A stretch of 64,000 bases of DNA from Corynebacterium sp. MSK297 (lineage in GTDB: Bacteria > Actinomycetota > Actinomycetes > Mycobacteriales > Mycobacteriaceae): contig NZ_JASPGD010000004.1 of the NCBI RefSeq assembly GCF_030232885.1, forward strand, positions 62,001 through 126,000, read 5' to 3'. The position numbers and the translations under genes are program-made. Below are positions 16,981 through 26,627 of this stretch, in pieces. Position 1 is the first letter of the stretch. Each line of letters opens with the position of its first letter. Under the pieces are notes generated by a model. The model saw nothing but the letters and a program-made list of their open reading frames with translations. It was not told where the DNA came from and did no database searches.

Positions 16981-17400
16981 CTCGCGAACCAAACGCTATG
17001 GAATTTTCCAAATCAGCCGGATTCCAGCCCGAGCAATCGATGCGGTGCATTGATTGCTTTAAACCCCCTGTGGGCCGGAATCCTGTCGCCTTCTGGAAAG
17101 CGCCCCCGAAAGCGCTTTCCGAGAGCACGCTGGCGATACACGAAATAGCCCCCAACGTGTATCCGCTGAATAGGTGGTCCCGGCCGCAACCACTTCTCGG
17201 GCCTCCTTTGTCTTCGCAGGCTGTGCCCGAGCAATTGACGCAGTCCTTGACCCCGAGACGTGCCAATCAGTGAACGAGCCTTGGCCATTGCGGTTAGTAG
17301 TGTTCCCCCGATACACGCTAGCCGCGCCAAAGCTTAAGACTGAATCGGTCGCCTGCATGAGGCCGTTCCGGAGTAACTGCATCAACGATCCCCCGCTTAT
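16981..17400. ncRNA. Highly structured non-coding block, candidate RNA gene (strand unsure)
   Basis: No supported protein gene lies between 16795 and 17946. Within this block stems follow each other closely: 17019-17030 with 17072-17083 (12 bp, one mismatch) enclosing 17032-17043 with 17047-17058 (12 bp, one G-U); 17095-17103 with 17112-17120 (9 bp); 17135-17142 with 17156-17163 (8 bp); 17196-17202 with 17225-17231 (7 bp). Two hairpin loops carry C5 runs on the plus strand (17103-17107, 17149-17153) and further C5 runs occur near 17064, 17305 and 17387. Signals of RNase P RNA, tmRNA and SRP RNA were looked for and not seen. C-rich-loop sRNAs such as actinobacterial 6C RNA look similar in style, but I cannot assign a family. 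Confidence 0.45.
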
Positions 17401-17723
17401 TGCCGGTGGTTACAAACATGCTCTCAGCGAATGCTCAAGCGATTTTGATCATTTCGCCAGGATTCATTGTGCATGAAACTTCGTGATTAGTCCCACCATG
17501 TCTATTGCTGTGAAATTAAGTGATTAATCAACAAATTTCGAAAAGATGCGGAATATAAAAACTCGTTCGGGAATGTGTTCGAGGGCAATTTTGAATGTTA
17601 AATTTTTACTATAAAACAACTGGTTATGATGGGTTTTGCTATGCGCGTCCCTTCGCGACTTTTATATTTTCCAAGGGCAGTAGCATTAAAACGGGTAATC
17701 TACAGTTTTCTATAAGATGAGCT
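17401..17723. other. AT-rich intergenic stretch without recognised gene
   Basis: Distinctly AT-rich next to the GC-rich hairpin block. I see no coding frame of plausible composition. A TATAAGAT -10-like element at 17711-17718 near its right end may start the RNA candidate that follows; its -35 region is weak. Confidence 0.5.
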
Positions 17724-17861
17724 TGTGATCGCTGACGGTGGGTCTGCAGAAATAACGTGCCCCGTGGACGATTTTCGAGAGGCGGGAGCCTGTTCGAACC
17801 AAGGGATGATTATGACTCTTAGAAGTGCTGCTGATGGGGCGATATAACGGCTCCCGTTTTT
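17724..17861 (+). ncRNA. Candidate small RNA with possible pseudoknot and T5 terminator
   Basis: From a possible start about 7 bp after TATAAGAT (17711) to a T5 tract at 17857-17861. CGGGAGCC (17783-17790) pairs with GGCTCCCG (17849-17856) directly before the T run. GCCCC (17759-17763) can pair with GGGGC (17836-17840); because the two pairings interleave, a pseudoknot is possible. No ORF or downstream plus-strand gene follows, so a trans-acting or structural RNA is more likely than a leader. Not matched to a known family. Confidence 0.35.
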
Positions 17862-17946
17862 ACCCTAATTTGGGGGTCTGAGCGCTGCGATGCATCTTAT
17901 TCAAGGTGGAATAAAATGCTTCTAAAGCGACACCAAACCTGAGACT

Positions 17947-18312
17947 TTAAGACTTCTTTACGACGGCTGGCTTCAACGTCATCGCGCCGAAACCATCAAT
18001 CTTGCAATCGATGTTGTGGTCTTCAGGGCCCGTCCCGGCGTCGAAATTGAGCCGAATATTGCGCACCTTTGTGCCAGATTTCAGCGCCTGCTGAGCGCCT
18101 TTGACCTTCACTGTTTGGGTAATTGTGATGGAATCACCGTCGGCAAGCTCATTGCCCACACTGTCCTTAATCACGGAGCTGAAAGGCGTCGTGGCCTCTT
18201 CATTCGATTCAGTGCTTGGGTTCCACTCGTGTGCACACTCGGGGCAGACGAGCATGGGTGGGAGTTCGTAGGTGAATTCACTGGTGCACTCGGGGCAAGC
18301 TGGCAAAGTCAT
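17947..18312 (-). CDS. Zinc ribbon PhnA/YjdM family protein
   Basis: 121 aa. N-terminal zinc ribbon with CPEC (residues 6-9) and CPEC (23-26), then the PhnA C-terminal domain ([56 protein letters not shown]). Historically named alkylphosphonate utilisation protein PhnA, but the family is not part of the C-P lyase route and its real role is unclear. Cytosolic, monocistronic. Confidence 0.92.
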   Translation of the reverse strand: MTLPACPECTSEFTYELPPMLVCPECAHEWNPSTESNEEATTPFSSVIKDSVGNELADGDSITITQTVKVKGAQQALKSGTKVRNIRLNFDAGTGPEDHNIDCKIDGFGAMTLKPAVVKKS

Positions 18313-18591
18313 TGACTCATAATAACTGTGTGCCGCGATTAAATAGAAGCCTGCTACTTTGAATTAAGCCCGAATGCAGAGTAAAACGTAGCCGCGCACC
18401 TAGCTGATGTCGTTAGGCCGCGGCTGATTCGTCAGCCGAACAGGCAGCCACAATTTTGTACGTGCTACGAGCAAGATAGCTGCCTCAGGTCTCCGAGTAG
18501 ATCTGAAGAGAGGTTGAGACCATGTGGGCCAGGAGCGGGTTACGTGTTTTATAAAGCGCACTGTTTAGACCCAAACTGCTGAATTCCATCT
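18313..18591. other. Intergenic gap upstream of the PhnA/YjdM-type gene
   Basis: The gap of about 410 bp between this zinc-ribbon gene and fumC holds the fumC terminator in its right part (listed separately). In the left 280 bp I see no coding frame; it must carry the promoter of the zinc-ribbon gene, but no clear -35/-10 pair stands out. Confidence 0.5.
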
Positions 18592-18623
18592 AAAAACGCC
18601 CCGGGGCAGGGAGCCCAGGGGCG
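18592..18623 (-). terminator. Rho-independent terminator of fumC
   Basis: GC-rich stem-loop (18597-18606 with 18612-18623 region, one bulge on each side) read on the minus strand and followed by GTTTTTAG (plus-strand A-run 18592-18596). It lies about 100 bp downstream of the fumC stop. Confidence 0.75.
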
Positions 18624-18660
18624 CGACATGAATGCAGCGCTGCGCACATAGCGGCGCTCC

Positions 18661-18690
18661 GTAGGCGGTGCTGAGTTCGCAGCCGCCTAC
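18661..18690. repeat. Inverted repeat just after fumC
   Basis: GTAGGCGG (18661-18668) pairs with CCGCCTAC (18683-18690), with an inner GC/GC extension. There is no T-tract; it may stabilise the 3' end of the fumC mRNA between the stop and the terminator. Confidence 0.4.
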
Positions 18691-18723
18691 AACAGGACCG
18701 GGGGATTGCGAGCCAGCGGTGCC

Positions 18724-20127
18724 TTAGAAGCGATCGCGGTCCGTGTTAGCCATGGCCAGAACGTCGAGACGCTTGTCCAGATCTTCTTCAGACAAGTCGT
18801 CGCCAACGAAGCCCAGGTCAATGACGGCCTCACGGATGGTGATTTCCTTGGCCAGTGCGTGTTTAGCCACCTTTGCGGCGTTCTCGTAACCGATCGCCGA
18901 GTTCAACGGGGTCACGATCGATGGGGAAGACTCCGCGGAAGTCTTCATCATCTCGCGGTTTGGCTCAATGTCATCAATCAGGCGCTCAGCACATACGCGG
19001 GAGGTGTTTGCCAGCAGACGAGCCGACTCCAGCACATTGCGGGCCATCATCGGGATAAAGACATTCAACTCAAACTGACCCTGGGTGCCACCGAAGGCAA
19101 CAGCAGCGTCGTTACCGATGACTTGGGCGGAAACCTGGGTAGCGGTCTCACAGAGAACTGGGTTGACCTTACCCGGCATGATGGAAGAACCAGGCTGCAG
19201 ATCAGCCAGACGAATCTCACCCAGACCAGTCAGTGGACCAGAGCCCATCAGGCGAATGTCGTTGGTGATCTTGTACAACGAACCAGCGACGACCTTCATA
19301 GCACCAGAGAATTCCACCAGTGCGTCGCGGTTGGCCTGTGCCTCGAAGTGGTCGACGGCCTCGCGCAGTTCGTCGAGCTCTGTTAGCTTCTTGAGCTCCT
19401 CGGTAACTTGTGCACCAAAGTCAGCGGACGTGTTCAGGCCGGTTCCGGTAGCAGTACCGCCGATAGGTAGTTCACCTAGGCGTGGCAGGGTCGCCTTGAT
19501 GCGCTCGATGCCCAACTCGATCTGGCGGGCATAACCGCCGAATTCCTGTCCCAAGGTGACAGGCACGGCATCCATCAAGTGGGTGCGGCCGGACTTCACG
19601 ACGTCCTTCCATTCCTTGGCCTTGTTCAACAGCGAATCGTGCAGCTGCTGGAGTCCAGGAATCAGATCCTTCACGGCAGCTTCGGTTGCTGCGACGTGTG
19701 TAGCCGTCGGGAAGGTGTCGTTCGAGGACTGGCCCATGTTGACATCGTCATTCGGGTGGACCTCGGTGCCAGCCTGTTTGGCCAAGGAGGCGATGACCTC
19801 GTTGGTGTTCATGTTCGACGAAGTACCTGAACCAGTCTGGAAAACGTCGATCGGGAATTCGTCGTCGTACTTGCCGGACGCAATATCCTTAGCAGCAGCA
19901 ATGATGGCATCAGCCTTGTCAGCGTCCAGCGAGCCGTTGTTCTTATTAACCTGCGCACATGCAGCCTTCAGAAGCCCCATCGCGCGGATCTGTGCAGACT
20001 CTAGCCCACGACCAGAAATAGGGAAGTTCTGCACCGCACGCTGGGTCTGTGCGCGCCACAAAGCGTTTTTCGGGACTTTAACTTCGCCCATCGTGTCGTG
20101 TTCGATGCGGTATTCTTGCTCGGTCAT
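18724..20127 (-). CDS. fumC: Class II fumarate hydratase (fumarase C)
   Basis: 467 aa, full length for class II fumarases; SD GAAGGTGAG upstream of ATG. Catalyses reversible hydration of fumarate to malate in the TCA cycle, iron-independent. Clear marks: [30 protein letters not shown], and the superfamily signature [12 protein letters not shown]. Ends [10 protein letters not shown]-like. Neighbour glpX upstream on the same strand (175 bp gap) matches the corynebacterial order. Confidence 0.97.
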   Translation of the reverse strand: MTEQEYRIEHDTMGEVKVPKNALWRAQTQRAVQNFPISGRGLESAQIRAMGLLKAACAQVNKNNGSLDADKADAIIAAAKDIASGKYDDEFPIDVFQTGSGTSSNMNTNEVIASLAKQAGTEVHPNDDVNMGQSSNDTFPTATHVAATEAAVKDLIPGLQQLHDSLLNKAKEWKDVVKSGRTHLMDAVPVTLGQEFGGYARQIELGIERIKATLPRLGELPIGGTATGTGLNTSADFGAQVTEELKKLTELDELREAVDHFEAQANRDALVEFSGAMKVVAGSLYKITNDIRLMGSGPLTGLGEIRLADLQPGSSIMPGKVNPVLCETATQVSAQVIGNDAAVAFGGTQGQFELNVFIPMMARNVLESARLLANTSRVCAERLIDDIEPNREMMKTSAESSPSIVTPLNSAIGYENAAKVAKHALAKEITIREAVIDLGFVGDDLSEEDLDKRLDVLAMANTDRDRF

Positions 20128-20301
20128 TTTCTCACCTTCAACTCAATACGTAAGTGCGTAATACGTGCAAATGTGCATCTGTGTAGTCATGCACCGGGCC
20201 AAGCTGTGAACTTCAAGCCATAAACTTGAGGTATAAGCCCAAGCCCGTGCTGCCTACCAGTATTCCAGCGTTTGGGAATTATTTCCCGTAGAAGTTGCTG
20301 A

Positions 20302-21312
20302 CTATTTGCCGCTGTAATCGACCACGGAGTATTCCTGCAGCTTAGCCAGTTGGTGAATTGATTCGACATAACGGGTGGTGCCGGATTTCGAACGCATTAC
20401 CAAGCTGCGGGTGACTGCACCGGCAGGTCGATAAGACACCCCGCGGACCATATCGCCATCGGTGACACCAGTGGCAGCGAAGTAGCAGTTGTCGGACGAT
20501 ACCAAGTCATCGGTGGTCAGGACCTTGTCAAGGTCGTGTCCAGCAGCGCGTGCTTTTTCGGCTTCTTCCTCATTCTGCGGCCAGAGTTTGCCCTGAATTT
20601 CGCCGCCCATGCACTTCATGGCGCAGGCTGTGATGATGCCTTCCGGGGTGCCGCCAATACCCATCATCATGTCCACGGTGTTTGAATCATGCGATTGTGC
20701 TGCTGCAATGGCGCCTGCGACGTCACCGTCCATGATCAAGCGCACTTTGGCACCTGCCTCACGGATTTCTTGGATCAGCTTTTCATGGCGTGGGCGGTCC
20801 AGCACGACGACGTTCATCTCTGCGATCTTGATGCCTTTGGCCTTGGCGACGGCGGCGATGTTGTCCGCGACGGATGCGTTGATGTCGATCGCACCACGCG
20901 CTTCTGGACCAACTGCGATCTTGTTCATGTAAAAGACCGCGGATGGATCAAACATGGTGCCGCGTTCTGCAGCGGCAATCACGGAAATGGCATTCGGGCG
21001 GCCTTCCGCCATCAACCGTGTGCCGTCCACCGGGTCGACGGCAATGTCAACCTGTGGACCTTCACCCGTGCCGACGTTTTCGCCGTTGTAGAGCATCGGA
21101 GCTTCGTCTTTTTCGCCCTCGCCAATCACGACGACGCCGTCCATGTGCACCGAATTAATCAGGCTGCGCATGGCATCTACTGCGGCACCGTCGCCCTCAT
21201 TTTTCTGGCCACGACCTACCCAGCGGCCCGAGGCCAAAGCAGCAGCTTCGGTGACGCGGACCAGCTCCATGGCAAGGTTGCGGTCAGGGATATACGAGGT
21301 GGGAGCGGACAT
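20302..21312 (-). CDS. glpX: Class II fructose-1,6-bisphosphatase
   Basis: 336 aa. Start at 21312 chosen because AGGAGG lies just upstream and the family N-terminus follows ([25 protein letters not shown]). Hydrolyses fructose-1,6-bisphosphate in gluconeogenesis, Mg/Mn dependent. Metal-binding [15 protein letters not shown] and VDPVDGT are present, as is the [20 protein letters not shown] block. In corynebacteria GlpX is the main FBPase. Divergent from the DUF4245 gene. Confidence 0.96.
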   Translation of the reverse strand: MSAPTSYIPDRNLAMELVRVTEAAALASGRWVGRGQKNEGDGAAVDAMRSLINSVHMDGVVVIGEGEKDEAPMLYNGENVGTGEGPQVDIAVDPVDGTRLMAEGRPNAISVIAAAERGTMFDPSAVFYMNKIAVGPEARGAIDINASVADNIAAVAKAKGIKIAEMNVVVLDRPRHEKLIQEIREAGAKVRLIMDGDVAGAIAAAQSHDSNTVDMMMGIGGTPEGIITACAMKCMGGEIQGKLWPQNEEEAEKARAAGHDLDKVLTTDDLVSSDNCYFAATGVTDGDMVRGVSYRPAGAVTRSLVMRSKSGTTRYVESIHQLAKLQEYSVVDYSGK

Positions 21313-21467
21313 GAATCCTCCTGTGTCATGAGTCTTAGCTCTAGTACGGTTCAAGTGTTTTCGGATGCGCGTGCTCTAGGCATCTCGCTTGAGCACAAAC
21401 ATTATTGCCATTGTTCCACTAAATTGGTCAATTGTTGTGGGACGCACCCTATAGAGGGCTAATAAAG

Positions 21468-21503
21468 GCGACAAAATGCGGTAGTCATGTCATACTGTTG
21501 AGC
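21468..21503 (+). promoter_or_regulatory. Promoter of the DUF4245 gene, leaderless
   Basis: GCGACA (21468-21473), 17-bp spacer, CATACT (21491-21496), then 7 bp to the GTG start at 21504. The predicted transcription start falls at or one base before the GTG, so the mRNA would be leaderless. Confidence 0.55.
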
Positions 21504-22079
21504 GTGGCTGGCGAATCTAAAAAACCTGCAATTTTTCAAGGCGGTCGAGATATGGTTATCTCTGTCGCCGTCATTGTTATTGCCATGATCGTGGTGGTCG
21601 CACCGACCGGCCTCTGGTCATATAGCCCCGGTGAACCGGAGTTTGAGCCCGTTCATGAGGTCGACCCGCAGGCTTTTATCGATAACGAAGCTCGCGCCGC
21701 CGACTATGACATCTTTTTTCCCGACACGCCAGATAATTGGGTGCCGAATTCCGCACGACGGAAGCTGATTGCTGGTGAATCTTCGACCGTCGTCGGTTGG
21801 GTTACTGCAGAACGCGGCTTCATCCAGATTGCGCAGACCGGTGTTCCCCTCGACCAGGCACTACAAGCTTTTGATAGTAAGTACCGGCCGCACGAGGAAA
21901 CCCGGCAGGTTTCTGGCCGAGAAGTCACGCTGAAATTTTCCGACGATGATTCGGTTAGCCGGTTGTGGGGCGTGGAAAAAGACGGCACGACGGTGCTTTT
22001 CGACGGAGTGGCTTCTGACGATGAATTCGCCACGATCATCGAGGCAACACTGCAGGCTGAGGCTTATCGGCCTGCTTAA
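21504..22079 (+). CDS. DUF4245 membrane-anchored protein
   Basis: 191 aa from GTG 21504; an upstream in-frame start at 21432 is ignored because the promoter overlaps it. One N-terminal membrane helix (about residues 17-37, ISVAVIVIAMIVVVAPTGL) then an extracytoplasmic domain (YDIFFPDTPDNWVPNSAR, VGWVTAERGFIQIAQTG, LWGVEKDGTTVLFDG). DUF4245 proteins are found beside glpX throughout Mycobacteriales. Role unknown. Confidence 0.88.
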   Translation: MAGESKKPAIFQGGRDMVISVAVIVIAMIVVVAPTGLWSYSPGEPEFEPVHEVDPQAFIDNEARAADYDIFFPDTPDNWVPNSARRKLIAGESSTVVGWVTAERGFIQIAQTGVPLDQALQAFDSKYRPHEETRQVSGREVTLKFSDDDSVSRLWGVEKDGTTVLFDGVASDDEFATIIEATLQAEAYRPA

Positions 22080-22106
22080 GCGGCTCGTCGAGCGCCCATG
22101 GCACCA

Positions 22107-23543
22107 TTACACGTTGTAATATAGCTCGAATTCCTTCGGTGTTGGGCCCTTGCGCAGCGGTATGATCTCTTTGTCGTATTTCAACTGGATATGCGCGTCG
22201 ATCAACGAATCACTAAACACGCTGGTGCGGGTGAGAAACTCGCGGTCATTATCCAATGCTTCCAAGGAACGCTCTAGGGAATACGGCACGCGCTCGACTT
22301 TCTGGGCCCGGGCGCTGTCGGCATCAGATAAATCGAAATCTGCTGGCGGTCCTGGATCAATCTGGTTCTGAATCCCGTCCAGCCCAGCCAACAACTGCGC
22401 GGCAAAACCCAGATAGGGGTTCCCCGAAGGGTCGGGAGCACGGAATTCTAAGCGCTTGGCTGCCGGGCTGTTACCAGCTGCCGGAATTCGAATCGCTGCC
22501 GAACGGTTTGATTCCGAATACGCCAAGTTAACCGGAGCTTCAAAACCGGAATACAAACGCCGGTAGGAGTTCGCTGTCGGATTGGTAAACGCCAACACTG
22601 CGCCTGCGTGTTTGAGTAACCCACCGATATACCAGCGCCCCAGATCCGAGAGTCCGGCATAGCCGTCGCCATAGAACAACGGTTCGCCGTCCTTCCACAG
22701 CGACTGGTGCGCGTGCATGCCGCAACCGCCGTCGTTTTCCAATGGCTTCGGCATAAACGTCGCGGTTTGCCCCATCGCTTCGGCGGTATTTTTCACGATG
22801 TATTTGAACGTTTGTAAATCATCGCCGGCTGCCAGCAAGGTGTTGAACTTGTAGTTGACTTCTTGCACGCCGCCAGTGGCAATTTCGTGGTGAAAGCGCT
22901 CAACTTCAAAACCACAGGTGGTGAGGTGATGCGCGATCTCATCGCGAACCGCGATGGTTTTATCGTACGGTGCGACGGGGAAATAGCCATCATTAATTTG
23001 GATTTGGTTTCCCCGGTTTGGTTCGCCATTAACCATGGTCTTTTCCCCGGAACGCCACCAGCCCTCGTCGGAATCGACGTGGTGGAATGCAGAGTTGACC
23101 GCGGTGGAATAGCGTACGGAATCGAATACGAAAAATTCCGCCTCGCAGCCGATATAGCAGGTATCAGCGATACCAGTTTCTCTCAGATATTCCTCAGCAT
23201 GCCGTGCAATGCTGCGCGGGTCTCGGGAATACGCGGCACCATCGGAATCCGGTTTGTGCACGAAAAACTTCATATTGACGGTCTTACGTGCCCGGAAAGG
23301 ATCGATATAAGCGGTCGAAATATCCGGGTGCAGCATCATGTCGGATTCATCGACTGTTGCGAAGCCGTCGATAGAAGATCCGTCAAAGGCAAATCCTTCG
23401 CTGGCAGCCTCTTCGGTAAAAGCGCTAGCGGGAATGGTCAGTGCGTGTTCAATGCCCCGCAAGTCAGTAAAGCGCATGTCCAAATATTCGACGGAATGAG
23501 CTTCAAAATAGTCCAGTAACTCGGTCACAGTAGTGACTGCCAT
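22107..23543 (-). CDS. Type I glutamine synthetase paralog without adenylylation tyrosine
   Basis: 478 aa, ATG with GAGGAGC upstream. GS makes glutamine from glutamate, ammonia and ATP. Active-site segments are intact: EGFAFDGSSIDGF, CEAEFFVFD, GGCGMHAHQSLW, ESNRSAAIRIP, RLEFRAPDPSGNPYLGFAAQ, and the C-terminal PTPKEFELYYNV. An ungapped alignment with E. coli GlnA puts Ser (about residue 406, in DLSD) where the adenylylated Tyr of NLYD stands, and the LPPEE that follows is lost. It therefore probably escapes GlnE control. It is not in the usual glnA context but 110 bp downstream of an ornithine-cyclodeaminase-family gene. Could be a biosynthetic GS or a gamma-glutamyl ligase for another amine. 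Confidence 0.88.
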   Translation of the reverse strand: MAVTTVTELLDYFEAHSVEYLDMRFTDLRGIEHALTIPASAFTEEAASEGFAFDGSSIDGFATVDESDMMLHPDISTAYIDPFRARKTVNMKFFVHKPDSDGAAYSRDPRSIARHAEEYLRETGIADTCYIGCEAEFFVFDSVRYSTAVNSAFHHVDSDEGWWRSGEKTMVNGEPNRGNQIQINDGYFPVAPYDKTIAVRDEIAHHLTTCGFEVERFHHEIATGGVQEVNYKFNTLLAAGDDLQTFKYIVKNTAEAMGQTATFMPKPLENDGGCGMHAHQSLWKDGEPLFYGDGYAGLSDLGRWYIGGLLKHAGAVLAFTNPTANSYRRLYSGFEAPVNLAYSESNRSAAIRIPAAGNSPAAKRLEFRAPDPSGNPYLGFAAQLLAGLDGIQNQIDPGPPADFDLSDADSARAQKVERVPYSLERSLEALDNDREFLTRTSVFSDSLIDAHIQLKYDKEIIPLRKGPTPKEFELYYNV

Positions 23544-23652
23544 GGCTGCTCCTCGCAGATTTATCGATGTCCAGCAGAAGTAGAAGTATCACTAGCAAAA
23601 CGGTTGGTAGCAGACGGGTTGTTTGCACAAGCGTCTGCGCAAGCGCGAAGAG

Positions 23653-24798
23653 CTACTTCAGCGCCGGGGTATCCCACAATTTGAGTGAGGTGCCAATGCC
23701 TTTGTCCACAGCATTGTGGTACACATCCGTTGCCCAAGCGACGTCTTCGACCGGCATACCGCCGACCGAATAACAAATAATCTGCTCATCGTTTTCCCGG
23801 CCAACAGCTTTGCCAGAGGCAATATCACCCATATTGGTAATCTGTTGTGGATCCAACCGTGACTCTTTGATCATGTCATACCAGGCGCTGCCAATGATGC
23901 CGAGTGATTTATATGTTTGGCCTGGACCGTTTTCCCGGTACCACTCGTCATACAGACCTTCATAGTCCCAGACCAGGGTGCACTCGTCAGATGCTAGGAA
24001 ATCTTCATCCATACGAGCCGCTGCAGGGCAGAGCAACAAGGCACCGGGTTTGATCCATTCTTTTTTGAAATACGGATAAGCTTCCGGGCCATCTGCTGAT
24101 GTCGTTGTTGCGGAAATGCAGATATCTGAACCTTCAATGGCTGCTTGTTCGGAATCAACCACAGTGACCTCGACGTCGTAATTGTCACGGATCCAGTCCG
24201 CAGCCTGCTCCGTCGAACCAGTGCTGCGGCCTTTCAACTTCACATGTTTAATGGATGGCCGCTGCGAAATAGCAGAACCCAGGATGGTCCGGGCCATCAC
24301 ACCCGGGCCAATGATGCCCACGGTTTCCGCATTGTCAACCGCTAAGTGCTTGACACCAACGCCTGGGACAGCTCCCGTGCGATAGGCCGAAAGCAGGTTC
24401 GCCGACATAATCGACAATGGAGCACCAGTATCGGCGTCGTTAAGAACAAAGACGTGAATGGAACGAGGCAGATCTTTCTTCCGGTTTTCTGCATTCGAGC
24501 CGTACCATTTCACGCCTGTATTACGGAAACGGCCCCCGAGATATGCAGGCATGGCCATGAATCGGCGATCCGGACCGTCGGCAGGCATGGACTCGTGCTC
24601 AGGATTAGCCGGGAAACTGATCTGCGCGCCGTGCGAATTCGCAGTAGCACCCGCCATGCGGTAATCACCTTCGGCGAGCAAAATGAGAGTTTCTTCCATC
24701 GCCTCGACGCACTGCGCAGAGTCAGTGACCCCAGCGTCGATCATGTCCTGCTCAGACAAATAGAGAAAATCAATTCGAGTATCATTTTCCGTGCTCAA
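23653..24798 (-). CDS. Ornithine cyclodeaminase/mu-crystallin family protein
   Basis: 381 aa counted from the TTG at 24798, which has AAAGGA 6 bp upstream; the longer frame to 24858 has no better signal. NAD(P)-binding Rossmann core with VGIIGPGVMARTIL, upstream GVKWYGSNAENR and SANLLSAYRTGAVPGVGVKHLA, the OCD layout. The family deaminates or reduces cyclic and open amino acids. Very similar proteins are often labelled tyramine oxidase subunit B in corynebacteria; that name rests on weak grounds. The next gene downstream is a glutamine synthetase, so released ammonia could be captured (inference). Confidence 0.82.
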   Translation of the reverse strand: MSTENDTRIDFLYLSEQDMIDAGVTDSAQCVEAMEETLILLAEGDYRMAGATANSHGAQISFPANPEHESMPADGPDRRFMAMPAYLGGRFRNTGVKWYGSNAENRKKDLPRSIHVFVLNDADTGAPLSIMSANLLSAYRTGAVPGVGVKHLAVDNAETVGIIGPGVMARTILGSAISQRPSIKHVKLKGRSTGSTEQAADWIRDNYDVEVTVVDSEQAAIEGSDICISATTTSADGPEAYPYFKKEWIKPGALLLCPAAARMDEDFLASDECTLVWDYEGLYDEWYRENGPGQTYKSLGIIGSAWYDMIKESRLDPQQITNMGDIASGKAVGRENDEQIICYSVGGMPVEDVAWATDVYHNAVDKGIGTSLKLWDTPALK

Positions 24799-24915
24799 TG
24801 GTATTCCTTTCCAGAAAATCACCCTGCTACCGGTACCGGCCACAGTGATGTCATCCACGCTACACAGAAATGATGGGCGGCGTTCTATGCGAGAGCTTCT
24901 GGTGGGAAACCGTCC

Positions 24916-25203
24916 TTAAGAATCGACAGCCGTATCCGTGTCAGTATCAGCATCGTGCTGTTCCTGACCACCACGGGCATTCATAGCCTCGTCGACGCGT
25001 TTACTGGCGCGGTCTAAATGCTCCTCACAACGCTTAGCCAGAGCTTCTCCGCGTTCCCAATACTTGAGTGATTCATCCAGGCCCATCTGTCCCAGCTCCA
25101 GGATTTTCACCGTTTCGATGAGCTCGTCGCGGGCTTGTTCATAGCTGAGGTTTTCAACAGGGGTTTGCTCGCTCGGGTTTCCGGTGCCAAAAGAATCGTT
25201 CAT
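24916..25203 (-). CDS. xseB: Exodeoxyribonuclease VII small subunit
   Basis: 95 aa from ATG 25203 with AAAGG upstream. Short helical protein with the XseB core [21 protein letters not shown] and [25 protein letters not shown], followed by an acidic Asp/Thr tail. Forms exonuclease VII with XseA, degrading single-stranded DNA. Ends the xseA-xseB unit; 78 bp after xseA. Confidence 0.93.
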   Translation of the reverse strand: MNDSFGTGNPSEQTPVENLSYEQARDELIETVKILELGQMGLDESLKYWERGEALAKRCEEHLDRASKRVDEAMNARGGQEQHDADTDTDTAVDS

Positions 25204-25281
25204 GGTGCAACCTTTCTTGAAATAATTTGCTGACTGGTTCACTGGCTCACTGGCTAACAATGATGCTCGCTTGTCAACGGG

Positions 25282-26523
25282 CTAATCCGCGCGTTGGGTT
25301 CCCATGCCCGCCGCGGTGATCGAGCCATCAGAGACACGAATTCGTAGCTGGGAACCAGGAGGTGACTGGTCGATGGTGGTTACCACTTCCGAACCACCGT
25401 CACGTGGAAGCACCTGCACGATGGAATAACCACGCTCTAAGGTCGATGCCGGACCCAACGCCGAAACCTGTCCGCGTAACGCAGCCACCCGAGAAGTCTC
25501 CTGACCGAGCACATGCCGCATCTCGCGCCGAATTGAACTCAGTGCAGTATCGAGCTCATCGCGCCGGGCTTTAATGGGCGTGCGCGGGTCCGCCAGGACA
25601 GGACGAGAACGTAACGAATCCAGATTGTTTCGCTCCCGGGCTACCCACTGACCGACGGCGTGTGCCATGCGGGCGCGTGCTTCGTCGAGAAGTGCGTGTT
25701 CCTCGGCAACATCCGGGACCACCCGTTTAGCCGCATCCGTCGGGGTTGCTGCGCGCAGATCGGCCACATTGTCCAACACCGGCGAATCAGGTTCGTGCCC
25801 AATCGCCGAAACCACCGGGGTGCGTGCGGCAGACACAGCGCGCTGCAGCGCTTCTTCCGAAAACGGCAAAAGATCCTCGACACTGCCGCCACCGCGCGCG
25901 ATGATGATGACATCCACCTCATCATCAGCATCCAATTTCTCTAGTGCCTCTATCACTTGGCTCACGGCTTGGGCACCTTGCACGGCGGTGTTGAGTACCC
26001 GGAAATTAACCTGTGGCCACCGGTCGCGGGCGACAGACAACACGTCGCGTTCTGCTGCCGAGCCGCGGCCGGTGATCAAACCGATGGTGCGCGGAAGATG
26101 GGGAAGCGGCAGCTTCCGCGAGGCGTCGAAAAGCCCCTCTGCAGCCAATGCCCGACGCAGGTTTTCGATACGGGCTAGTAATTCGCCAACTCCGACGTGA
26201 CGGATTTCGGTGACCCACAGCGAAAATGAACCCCGGCCGGCATAAAACGCGGGCTTGCCATAAACCACGATGCGGTCGCCATCTTTGATTGGGGTTGGTA
26301 GATTTTGCAACAACGCCGTGGAAGCCGTCAATGAGACCGACATTTCTTGGTTTACATCGCGCAGCGTGAGGTAGGATAGCTTCCACGAAGGTTTCATATT
26401 GATTTGGGTGAGCTGACCTTCCACCCACACATAGCCAAGCCGCTCAATCCAGCCTTTGACCTCGGTATTAACAGTGCTGACTGACCATGGATTCTCGAAT
26501 GTTGCGGGTGGTCTACTCAACAA
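25282..26523 (-). CDS. xseA: Exodeoxyribonuclease VII large subunit
   Basis: About 413 aa if started at one of two adjacent TTG codons (26523 or 26520), which follow GAAGGGATC; the longer frame lacks an SD and reads into upstream promoter DNA. N-terminal OB-fold ([22 protein letters not shown]) and catalytic block ([71 protein letters not shown]). Long C-terminal helices follow. Divergent from ispH. Confidence 0.93.
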   Translation of the reverse strand: MLSRPPATFENPWSVSTVNTEVKGWIERLGYVWVEGQLTQINMKPSWKLSYLTLRDVNQEMSVSLTASTALLQNLPTPIKDGDRIVVYGKPAFYAGRGSFSLWVTEIRHVGVGELLARIENLRRALAAEGLFDASRKLPLPHLPRTIGLITGRGSAAERDVLSVARDRWPQVNFRVLNTAVQGAQAVSQVIEALEKLDADDEVDVIIIARGGGSVEDLLPFSEEALQRAVSAARTPVVSAIGHEPDSPVLDNVADLRAATPTDAAKRVVPDVAEEHALLDEARARMAHAVGQWVARERNNLDSLRSRPVLADPRTPIKARRDELDTALSSIRREMRHVLGQETSRVAALRGQVSALGPASTLERGYSIVQVLPRDGGSEVVTTIDQSPPGSQLRIRVSDGSITAAGMGTQRAD

Positions 26524-26627
26524 TGATCCCTTCGCTTCACGACGAGTATGTGCTGGCCGACCTGAAAAAGCCGTCCTAATGCTCGCCCATTGTACTGGGT
26601 GTTGACGTATTGGATACCCTGGAAGGC

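Noticed and set aside
16981-17400. RNase P RNA, tmRNA or SRP RNA
   Set aside because: The RNase P core (GAGGAAAGTCC), a tmRNA tag frame with a GGTTCGAATCC T-arm, and the SRP apical loop are not found on either strand.
17059-17476. Overlapping 90-110 codon open frames on both strands in the hairpin-rich block
   Set aside because: They have odd composition, no SD, no family resemblance and lie on top of perfect inverted repeats; structure explains the region better than coding.
17783-17860. Possible tRNA on the minus strand (GGGAGCC/GGCTCCC ends and a TTCGAAC)
   Set aside because: No D-arm or paired anticodon and T stems can be formed, and no CCA-compatible layout; the ends fit a terminator stem better.
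21432-21503. Longer N-terminus for the DUF4245 protein
   Set aside because: The extra codons lie upstream of and inside the promoter elements, and give a peptide unlike the family.
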